Shown: positions 8,823 through 15,291 of the stretch, piece by piece
How positions within the stretch are numbered: position 1 is the stretch's first letter
Layout: each line of letters starts with the position of its first letter
Assembly: GCF_001645105.1 (NCBI RefSeq)
Contig: NZ_LKEG01000035.1
Coordinates: forward strand, 103,472 to 136,589
Reading direction: 5' to 3'
DNA: 33,118 bases
DNA from: Pseudomonas marginalis
GTDB taxonomy: Bacteria; Pseudomonadota; Gammaproteobacteria; Pseudomonadales; Pseudomonadaceae
The notes under the pieces: generated by a model
Told to the model about the DNA's origin: nothing
Database searches by the model: none
Seen by the model: the letters and a program-made list of their open reading frames with translations, nothing else
Position numbers and translations under genes: made by a program

Positions 8823-9107
8823 GGTCAAGGTGGTTGCTGGGGTGAGCAAGCTTGTTGTGGTGAGCAGGCTTCTTGAGGTGAGCAGAGTTGCTGGGGTGAG
8901 CAAGCTGTTGTGGTGAGCGGGCTTGCCCCGCGCTGGGCTGCGCAGCAGCCCCAACAAGAACACCACTTCGTGTCAGGTAGAACGCGGCGCCAGGTTTTGG
9001 GGCGGCTTCGCCACCCAGCGCGGGGCAAGCCCGCTCACCACAACAAGCCCGTTCACCATGCAGGCCAGTCACTCCAACAAGCCTGCTCACCACGCAGGCC
9101 ACTCACC
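8823..9107. repeat. palindromic REP array: inverted REP pair flanked by tandem 16-18 bp REP heads
   Basis: Two copies of a REP (GGTGAGCGGGCTTGCCCCGC plus CTGGG; 8912-8937 and inverted 9014-9039) are perfect over 26 bp. The inverted repeat extends to 32 bp if TGTTGT is included. Outside the left REP lie five tandem units of 17-18 bp starting at 8823, 8841, 8859, 8877 and 8895, mostly GGTGAGCANGCTTNTTGN. Outside the right REP lie four inverted units of 16-18 bp at 9040, 9058, 9074 and 9092. The 76-bp core holds a GGGCTGC/GCAGCCC hairpin. The array fills most of the 452-bp gap between the receptor and fecB and contains no convincing gene. Confidence 0.9.
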
Positions 9108-9140
9108 CCAACAACGCCGCGTCCACAGGGTAGAGCGGGT

Positions 9141-9159
9141 ATAAATGAGAATGTTTTTT
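9141..9159 (+). promoter_or_regulatory. Fur-box-like operator before fecB
   Basis: ATAAATGAGAATGTTTTTT matches the Fur consensus at about 11 of 19 positions and contains AAATGAGAAT, a common Pseudomonas Fur half-site form. It overlaps a TATAAAT element at 9140-9146 that could be the -10 box. It lies 84 nt upstream of fecB. Iron repression of the transporter is the expected role. Confidence 0.5.
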
Positions 9160-9243
9160 GATCACGCCGCGCTGATATGGAATAGTACCCGCCGTTTTCC
9201 CCAGCCTGTCTAGCCGGGGTGTTTTAACGCCGAGGTTCTTGTC

Positions 9244-10164
9244 ATGCGATTGCTGCGCTCCATCCCCACCCTTGCCGCCTGCGTCCTGGCGTTCTCTTCA
9301 GGCCTGCTGAGCGCCGCCCCCATCGATCTCAACGACGGCCAGCACGCCGTGCATCTGCCGGATGCGCCCAAGCGCGTGGTGGTGTTGGAGTTCTCGTTTC
9401 TCGACAGCCTCGCCGCCGTTGACGTGACCCCCGTCGGCGCCGCCGATGATGGCGACGCCAATCGTGTATTGCCCTGTGTGCGCCAGGCCATCGGCCAGTG
9501 GACGTCCATGGGCCTGCGCTCGCAGCCGAGCATCGAGGAAATCGCGCGTCTCAAGCCGGACCTGATCGTCGCCGACCTCAATCGCCATCAGGCGCTGTAC
9601 AGCGACCTGTCGAGCATTGCACCGACCCTGTTGCTGCCGTCGCGTGGCGAGGATTATGAAGGCAGCCTCAAGTCCGCCGAGCTGATCGGCAAGGCCCTGG
9701 GCAAAAGCCCGCAGATGACCGCGCGCATCGCGCAAAACCGTGAACACCTGAAAAACATCGCCCAACAGATCCCCGCCGGCGCCAGCGTGCTGTTCGGTGT
9801 GGCGCGGGAAGACAGCTTCTCCGTACACGGCCCGGACTCCTACGCCGGCAGCGTGCTGCAAGCCATTGGCCTGAAAGTCCCGTCGGTACGCGCCAACGCC
9901 GCGCCCACCGAGTTCGTCAGCCTGGAGCAACTGCTCGCCCTCGACCCGGGCTGGTTGCTGGTCGGCCATTACCGTCGCCCGAGCATCGTCGACAGCTGGA
10001 GCAAGCAGCCGCTGTGGCAAGTGCTCGGCGCCGTGCGTAACCAGCATGTCGCCGAAGTGGATGGCGACAGCTGGGCGCGCAACCGGGGCGTGCTGGCGTC
10101 GGAGCAGATCGCCGAAGACACGTTGGCGATCCTTAAAGGCGGCAAAGCCGTATTGAGCCAATAA
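9244..10164 (+). CDS. fecB: ferric-citrate-type ABC transporter, periplasmic binding protein FecB
   Basis: A 306-residue class III periplasmic binding protein. The signal peptide is about 1-24 (cleavage after LLSA). The mature part tracks E. coli FecB closely: RVVVLEFSFLDSLAAVDV, PVGAADDGDANRVLP, SLEQLLALDPGWLLVGHYR and SWARNRGVLASEQIAEDT. It should capture ferric chelate in the periplasm and deliver it to FecCD. GAGG lies about 8 nt before ATG 9244. It heads the four-gene operon fecBCDE, with fecC starting 2 nt after its stop. A Fur-like box lies upstream. Ferric dicitrate is the ligand by homology, but the neighbouring receptor is not clearly FecA, so another chelate is possible. Confidence 0.9.
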   Translation: MRLLRSIPTLAACVLAFSSGLLSAAPIDLNDGQHAVHLPDAPKRVVVLEFSFLDSLAAVDVTPVGAADDGDANRVLPCVRQAIGQWTSMGLRSQPSIEEIARLKPDLIVADLNRHQALYSDLSSIAPTLLLPSRGEDYEGSLKSAELIGKALGKSPQMTARIAQNREHLKNIAQQIPAGASVLFGVAREDSFSVHGPDSYAGSVLQAIGLKVPSVRANAAPTEFVSLEQLLALDPGWLLVGHYRRPSIVDSWSKQPLWQVLGAVRNQHVAEVDGDSWARNRGVLASEQIAEDTLAILKGGKAVLSQ

Positions 10165-10166
10165 CC

Positions 10167-11156
10167 GTGCAACGCAGTTTCGCCGCCGTGGGCATCCTGC
10201 TGTTGGGCGCCGGGTTGTTCTGGTTTTCGCTGTACAGCTGGTCACCGTTCACGCTGACGGCGACGGATGCGTGGAATGGCCTGGTCCATCAAGGCAGCGT
10301 GGGCGGCAATATGGCCTACATCGTCGCCCAATTGCGCGTGCCACGTGCCGTGTGCGCGGCGTTGGTCGGTGCCTGCCTGGGCTTGGCCGGCGCGTTGATG
10401 CAAGGCATTACGCGCAACCGCCTGGCTTCGCCGTCCCTGTTTGGCGTGACGGCGGGGGCGGCGTTGGGGTTGGCGTTGTTTTCCACCGGGTTGGTCGCGC
10501 TGCCTTTCGCCGGCGGTGCGTTGTTGATGACTTGCCTGGGCGGCGCGCTCGCCTGGGTCACGGTGTTCAGCCTGGGTGGCGCCTGGTCGCCGACCACCGC
10601 CCAGGGGCGCCTGGTATTGGCCGGCGTAGCCGTGGCGGCGCTGTGCGCGGCCTTGACCCGGCTTACGGTGATCCTGGTCGAAGCCCAGGCGCAAAGCGTG
10701 CTCAACTGGCTGGCCGGTTCCCTGGCGAATGTCGGCGCCGCGCAAGTGCAATTGCTCTGGCCGTGCACCTTGATCGGCGGCCTTTGGGCCCTCTGGTGTG
10801 CGCCGCGCCTGAACCTGATCAACCTCGGCGAAGACGCCGCACGCTCGCTGGGCGTGGGCATTGCCAGCCTGCGCCTGCAGGTGTTTGTCGCCTGTTTGCT
10901 GCTGGTGGGCGCGAGCGTCTGCGCGGTAGGGCCGATCGGCTTTGTCGGGCTGATTGCACCGAATATCCTTCGCCAGTTCCTCGGCAATGACTACCGCTGG
11001 CTGATCCCGCTGAGCGCGGCATTAGGCGCTGTGATTGTGCTGGGGGCCGACCTGCTCAGCCGCGCCGTGGCGTTTCCGGTGGAGACCCCGGCCGGTGTGG
11101 TCACCGCGCTGATCGGGGCACCGTTCTTCCTCTTTCTTGCCAGGCGCGCCCTATGA
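10167..11156 (+). CDS. fecC: iron-chelate ABC transporter permease FecC
   Basis: A 329-residue inner membrane permease of the BtuC/FecCD family with about nine or ten helices. Family landmarks include LRVPRAVCAALVGACLGLAG, ASPSLFGVTAGAALG, and near the C-terminus GPIGFVGLIAPNILRQ, which contains the loop that contacts the ATPase. Similarity to E. coli FecC is evident throughout. The start is GTG 10167, 2 nt after the fecB stop, and its stop overlaps the fecD start by 4 nt (ATGA), implying translational coupling. It should pair with FecD as the transmembrane channel. Confidence 0.9.
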   Translation: MQRSFAAVGILLLGAGLFWFSLYSWSPFTLTATDAWNGLVHQGSVGGNMAYIVAQLRVPRAVCAALVGACLGLAGALMQGITRNRLASPSLFGVTAGAALGLALFSTGLVALPFAGGALLMTCLGGALAWVTVFSLGGAWSPTTAQGRLVLAGVAVAALCAALTRLTVILVEAQAQSVLNWLAGSLANVGAAQVQLLWPCTLIGGLWALWCAPRLNLINLGEDAARSLGVGIASLRLQVFVACLLLVGASVCAVGPIGFVGLIAPNILRQFLGNDYRWLIPLSAALGAVIVLGADLLSRAVAFPVETPAGVVTALIGAPFFLFLARRAL

Positions 11157-12121
11157 TCCGTCCACGTTCGCGCCTCTGGCTGCTGCTCGGCCTATTGCTG
11201 CTGGCGACGTTGGTCAGCCTCAGCGCCGGCACCCAGTGGCTCGCGCCGGGCACCGTGGTGGAGCGCCTGCTGGCCCACGACGCCCTCGACTTCGAAGTGT
11301 GGAACCACCGCCTGCCGCGCAGCCTGATTGCGATCCTCGCCGGTGCGGCCTTCGGCCTGGCCGGGGCGATTGTGCAGGGCGTGATCCGCAACCCGCTGGC
11401 CTCGCCGGAAATCCTCGGTGTGACCCAGGGCGCCGGTTTGGCGCTGACCGTGGCGATCATCAGTTGGCCGCATTTGCCGATTGCCTGGCTGCCGCTGGTG
11501 GCCTGCCTGGGCGGTGCCGGTGGCGCGTTGCTGCTGGCGCTGTACAACACCGGGGTGAGTTTCTCCGGCGTGCGTTTTGCGCTGTCCGGGGTGGCGATTG
11601 CGGTGACGTTGTCCAGCGTCACCGAGTTTCTGATCCTGTCCCACCCGCTGGATATCAACACCGCTTTGCTCGCGTTGACCGGTAGCCTGTGGAGCCGCAA
11701 TTGGCACCACGTGGCGCTGGTGCTGCCGTTCCTGGTGTTGATCCCTGTGGGCCTGTGCCTGGCCAAGCCGCTGAACCTGATTGCGCTGGGCGATGAAGCC
11801 GCCCACAGCCTCGGCACCGCACTGAGCCGCACACGCTGGCTGGCGATGGCCTGCGCGGTGCTGCTGACCAGCCTGGGCGTGGGCGTGATCGGGCCCATTG
11901 GCTTTATCGGCCTGGTCGCACCGCACATGGCGCGGCGCCTGGTAGGCGGGCATCACCAGTACCTGCTGCCGGCGGCGATGCTGATCGGTGCGCTGCTGCT
12001 GGTGCTGGCCGACACTCTGGGGCGTACGTTGATCGCGCCCAGCGAAATCCCCGCCGGGGTGCTCACGGCGGTGATTGGCGCGCCGTATTTTCTTTGGTTG
12101 CTGGCACGGTTCAAGGGCTGA
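11153..12121 (+). CDS. fecD: iron-chelate ABC transporter permease FecD
   Basis: A 322-residue second permease of the FecCD family. It shares with FecC the motifs HRLPRSLIAILAGAAFGLAG, NPLASPEILGVTQGAGLAL and GPIGFIGLVAPHMARRLVG. The C-terminal GVLTAVIGAPYFLWLLARF is typical. It forms the heterodimeric channel with FecC. The ATG overlaps the fecC stop (ATGA). The ATPase gene begins 4 nt after its stop. Nothing appears missing relative to the family length. Confidence 0.9.
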   Translation: MIRPRSRLWLLLGLLLLATLVSLSAGTQWLAPGTVVERLLAHDALDFEVWNHRLPRSLIAILAGAAFGLAGAIVQGVIRNPLASPEILGVTQGAGLALTVAIISWPHLPIAWLPLVACLGGAGGALLLALYNTGVSFSGVRFALSGVAIAVTLSSVTEFLILSHPLDINTALLALTGSLWSRNWHHVALVLPFLVLIPVGLCLAKPLNLIALGDEAAHSLGTALSRTRWLAMACAVLLTSLGVGVIGPIGFIGLVAPHMARRLVGGHHQYLLPAAMLIGALLLVLADTLGRTLIAPSEIPAGVLTAVIGAPYFLWLLARFKG

Positions 12122-12125
12122 TGAC

Positions 12126-12917
12126 ATGAGTATTCTCCACGCGCAACAGCTTGATATCGGCTACGGTGCCACGCGCATCGTGCAGGGGTTGTCCTTTGCG
12201 CCGCCCGCCGGGAAGGTCACTGCCTTGATCGGCCCCAATGGCTGCGGCAAATCCACCTTGCTCAAGGCGTTCGCGCGCATCCTTACGCCGACCCAGGGCG
12301 AATTGACCCTGGATGGCCAGGCCTACGCCGGCCTGTCCGCCCGCCAATTGGCGCGGCAGATCGCGTTTTTGCCTCAGGTATTGCCGGTGCCGGAAGGTGT
12401 CAGCGTGCGCCAACTGGTCGCCTATGGTCGCAGCCCGCACAACTCATTGTGGGGGCGCCTGAGCGGCAACGACCAATCCCATGTCACCCAGGCCATGCAA
12501 CGCCTGGAACTGGACACCCTGGCCGACCGCGCCCTGGCAGATTTGTCCGGCGGCCAGCGCCAACGCGCCTGGCTGGCGATGGTGCTGGCGCAGAACGCGT
12601 CGGTGGTGTTGCTCGATGAACCCACCACTTACCTCGACATCAGCCACCAGGTCGAACTGCTCGACCTGATGGGCGAACTGGCGGCTGAAGGCAAGACCGT
12701 CATCACTGTGCTGCACGACATCAACCAGGCGTGCCGTTATGCCGACCACCTGGCGGTGATGCACGGCGGCGAGCTGGTGGCTGACGGTGCGCCGGGGGAG
12801 GTGATCAGCGCCGAGTTGATGCGGCGGGTGTTTGAGGTGCAGGTGCAGATCATCAATGAGCCGGTGTCCGGCACGCCGATGTGCGTAGTAGAGAAAAGCA
12901 CCCGTCATCACGCCTGA
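12126..12917 (+). CDS. fecE: iron-chelate ABC transporter ATPase FecE
   Basis: A 263-residue cytoplasmic ATPase that drives FecCD. The elements seen in order are Walker A GPNGCGKST, Q-loop FLPQ, signature LSGGQRQRAWLAMVLAQN, Walker B VVLLDEPTTYLD, and the H-loop in VLHDINQA. The C-terminus EPVSGTPMCVV matches FecE of enteric bacteria. The open frame begins at 12075, but ATG 12126 gives the conserved MSILHAQQL start, with codons of the fecD end just upstream. It is the last gene of the operon. A REPIN follows 13 nt after its stop. Confidence 0.92.
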   Translation: MSILHAQQLDIGYGATRIVQGLSFAPPAGKVTALIGPNGCGKSTLLKAFARILTPTQGELTLDGQAYAGLSARQLARQIAFLPQVLPVPEGVSVRQLVAYGRSPHNSLWGRLSGNDQSHVTQAMQRLELDTLADRALADLSGGQRQRAWLAMVLAQNASVVLLDEPTTYLDISHQVELLDLMGELAAEGKTVITVLHDINQACRYADHLAVMHGGELVADGAPGEVISAELMRRVFEVQVQIINEPVSGTPMCVVEKSTRHHA

Positions 12918-12930
12918 CGCGATCAAAAAG

Positions 12931-13020
12931 TGTGGGAGGGGGCTTGCTGCCGATAGCAGGGGGGCAGTCAATACAGGAGGTGACTGACACTCCGCTATCG
13001 GGAGCAAGCCCCCTCCCACA
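12931..13020. repeat. REPIN between convergent fecE and the ssuA-like gene
   Basis: TGTGGGAGGGGGCTTGCTGC at 12931 and its near-perfect inverse ending in CCCTCCCACA at 13020 span exactly 90 bp with about three mismatches between 30-bp arms. An A-run just left (12926-12929) reads as a T-run on the minus strand, and TTT follows on the right. The element could therefore terminate both convergent operons. It belongs to the common fluorescens-group REP class and has the same length as the copy at 22991. Confidence 0.9.
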
Positions 13021-13028
13021 TTTGGAGC

Positions 13029-13961
13029 TCAGTGGGCTTCAGATTTCCATACGGCCTGCTTCACATCGATGGCCTTGGGTAACAACCGGTTCTGGTAGAA
13101 CAGGTCCGCCGTCGCCTGCTGCGCCTGGATGATCTTGTCGTCAATCGGCAAAATCGGCGAAGGCGGGCGGTTGTCCATATAGCGCGCAACCACGGCGGCG
13201 GGCAGGCCCATGAAGTCGGTCAGGACTTTCAAGCTGTCTTCACGCTGGCTGCGCGTGAGCGCTTCGGCGGCGGTGAGTGCTCCGAGAAGGTCGTGGATGA
13301 ACGCACCGTTGGCCTTCGCATACTCACGCCGCGCGGTATACACCGGCCCGGATAAACCGAGGCCTTCACCATTGGCCAGCACCTGGCTGGGGCTCTGGCT
13401 CAGGGCCAGGGACGAATAGGGTTCCCAGATGGCCCAGGCATCCACACTGCCTTGTTCGAACGCCGCACGCGCATCGGCCGGCGGCAGGTACACCGGCTGG
13501 ATGTCCGTGTAGCTCAGGCCGGCTTTGTTCAGGGCGCGCAGGATCAGGTTGTGGGAACTGGAGCCTTTCTGGAAGGCGACTTTCTTGCCCTTGAGGTCCG
13601 CCACCGAATGCAGCGGGCTGTCGTTGCGCACCAGGATGGTTTCGGCGCTGGGCTTGGGCGGTTCGGCGCCGATGTAGACCAGGTCGGCCCCGGCAGCCTG
13701 GGCGAACAGGGGAGGGATGTCACCGGTGGCGCCGACATCCAGCGCACCCACATTCAGCGCTTCGAGCATCTGTGGGCCGGCGGGGAATTCGATCCACTTC
13801 ACTTGCGTCTGCGGGAAGCGCTTTTCCAGCAGGCCATGTTCCTTGGCGAGCACCAGGGCGATAGAGCCTTTCTGGTAGCCGATGCGCAGTGCGGCGGGGT
13901 CGGCCGCCAAGGCGGTTTGAGTGACGGCCAGCAGGGCCAGTAACAGGGCCGGAATCTTCAT
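13029..13961 (-). CDS. SsuA-like sulfonate ABC transporter binding protein
   Basis: A 310-residue periplasmic binding protein of the SsuA/NMT1 group. The signal peptide is about 1-19 (TALA|ADP). The mature protein begins LRIGYQKGSIALVLAKEHGL and contains the family stretches GALDVGATGDIPPLFAQAAG, KGKKVAFQKGSSSHNL and VDAWAIWEPYSSLAL. Such proteins bind alkanesulfonates, taurine or related organosulfur compounds. Its ATG overlaps the stop of the upstream monooxygenase (ATGA). No SsuB ATPase or SsuC permease gene follows, so it must lend its ligand to a transporter encoded elsewhere. The exact substrate is unknown. Confidence 0.88.
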   Translation of the reverse strand: MKIPALLLALLAVTQTALAADPAALRIGYQKGSIALVLAKEHGLLEKRFPQTQVKWIEFPAGPQMLEALNVGALDVGATGDIPPLFAQAAGADLVYIGAEPPKPSAETILVRNDSPLHSVADLKGKKVAFQKGSSSHNLILRALNKAGLSYTDIQPVYLPPADARAAFEQGSVDAWAIWEPYSSLALSQSPSQVLANGEGLGLSGPVYTARREYAKANGAFIHDLLGALTAAEALTRSQREDSLKVLTDFMGLPAAVVARYMDNRPPSPILPIDDKIIQAQQATADLFYQNRLLPKAIDVKQAVWKSEAH

Positions 13962-15289
13962 GCGTCGTCCTTTTTAAAGCGGTTTTCGGGGCGCGCCAAA
14001 CCGAGGTTTTCACGCAAGGTGGAACCGGTGTATTCAGTCCGGAACAGGCCGCGCCGTTGCAGCTCGGGCACCACCCACTGGGCGACATCTTCCAGCCCGC
14101 CCGGCAGGTGCGGCACCAGGATATTGAAACCATCGGCCGCGCCATTTTCGAACCAGTTTTGCAGCGCATCCGCAATCTGTGCGGGCGTGCCGATCAGGCT
14201 GTAATGCCCGCGCCCACCGGCAATCCGCCGACCCAATTGTGCGAGCGTCAGTTGCTCACGGTTGGCCAAATCACTCAGCAGTTGCTGGCGGCTGCGTTGC
14301 CCGCTGTCGGTCAGCGGTAACGCGGGCAAGGGACCGTCCAGCGGGTAGCCCGACAAGTCGAAATTACCCAGCATGCGCCCCAGCAAAGCCACGCCGACTT
14401 CCGGCTCAACCAACGCCTGGAACGCCTCGAATTTCGCCTGGGCTTCAGCCTCGGTCTGACCGACCACCACAAACACCCCCGGCATGATTTTCAACGAATC
14501 CGGCTCGCGCCCATACCGGCTCAGACGCGCCTTGAGATCGGCATAAAACGCCTGGGCACTCGCCAACGACGTCTGCGCGGTAAACACCACCTCGGCGGTT
14601 TGCGCCGCCAGTTCACGGCCGGTTTCCGACGAACCCGCCTGCACGATCACCGGCTGGCCCTGGGGCGAGCGTGCCACGTTCAGCGGGCCTTTGACGCGGA
14701 AGTGTTCGCCGACGTGATCCAGCACGTGCAGCTTCGCCGGGTCGTAGTAGGTGCCGCTGGCCTTGTCCCGCGTGAAGGCATCGTCCTCCCAGCTGTCCCA
14801 CAACCCCGTCACCACCTGATGAAATTCCCGCGCGCGGCTGTAGCGCTCGGCATGGCCGAGGTGTTCATCGCGGCCGAAATTCTGCGCTTCGGCGGCGGCA
14901 TCCGAGGTCACCAGGTTCCAGCCCGCGCGCCCGCCGGACAGGTGATCCAGCGAGGCGAACTTGCGTGCCACATGGTAGGGCTCGTTGTAAGTGGTGGTCG
15001 CCGTGGCAATCAGGCCGATGTGATCGGTCACTGCGCTGAGCGCCGACAGTAAGGTCAGCGGTTCGAAATGGTCCGAGCGCGCCATCTGGCTGGCGACCTC
15101 ACCCGTAGGCGCGGCAACGCTGTCGGCCACGAACAGCGCATCGAACTTCGCCGCTTCGGCCACGCGTGCCAGGTGTTTGTACTGGGCGAAATCCAGCCCG
15201 GCATGTGCCGGCACGTCCGGGTGGCGCCAGGCGGCGACGTGGTGCCCGGTGGCCATGAGAAAGGCGCCGAGTTTCAGTTGACGGCTCAT
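13958..15289 (-). CDS. flavin-dependent monooxygenase, NtaA/SnaA/DszA family
   Basis: A 443-residue LLM-class (bacterial luciferase-like) oxidoreductase that uses FMNH2 supplied by a separate reductase. The typical features are an N-terminal GAFLMATGHHVAAWRHP, then ATATTTYNEPYHVARKFASL, SGGRAGWNLVTS, GEHFRVKGPLNVARSPQGQP and PVIVQAGSSETGRELAA. Relatives cleave C-S or C-N bonds (DszA sulfone, NtaA nitrilotriacetate) or act on alkylated sulfur compounds. It lies between a TonB-dependent receptor (2-nt gap) and an SsuA-like protein (4-nt overlap), so desulfurisation of an imported organosulfur compound is the best inference. No flavin reductase is encoded nearby. Confidence 0.9.
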   Translation of the reverse strand: MSRQLKLGAFLMATGHHVAAWRHPDVPAHAGLDFAQYKHLARVAEAAKFDALFVADSVAAPTGEVASQMARSDHFEPLTLLSALSAVTDHIGLIATATTTYNEPYHVARKFASLDHLSGGRAGWNLVTSDAAAEAQNFGRDEHLGHAERYSRAREFHQVVTGLWDSWEDDAFTRDKASGTYYDPAKLHVLDHVGEHFRVKGPLNVARSPQGQPVIVQAGSSETGRELAAQTAEVVFTAQTSLASAQAFYADLKARLSRYGREPDSLKIMPGVFVVVGQTEAEAQAKFEAFQALVEPEVGVALLGRMLGNFDLSGYPLDGPLPALPLTDSGQRSRQQLLSDLANREQLTLAQLGRRIAGGRGHYSLIGTPAQIADALQNWFENGAADGFNILVPHLPGGLEDVAQWVVPELQRRGLFRTEYTGSTLRENLGLARPENRFKKDDA

Positions 15290-15291
15290 GC

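Noticed and set aside
8823..8911. Possible CRISPR array (regular 18-bp repeats)
   Set aside because: Units are directly adjacent without unique spacers, are REP-derived, and no cas genes are present.
8788..9102. 104-codon minus-strand frame with hexapeptide-like repeats (SPQQLA, HPSNSA, HHNKLA)
   Set aside because: The repeats arise because the REP-head unit is 18 bp, a multiple of three. There is no ribosome site, and the frame lies wholly within the repeat array.
9198..9230. CCCC...GGGG hairpin followed by TGTTTT in the fecB leader as an attenuator
   Set aside because: The stem is short and interrupted; no leader peptide or alternative pairing was found to support attenuation.
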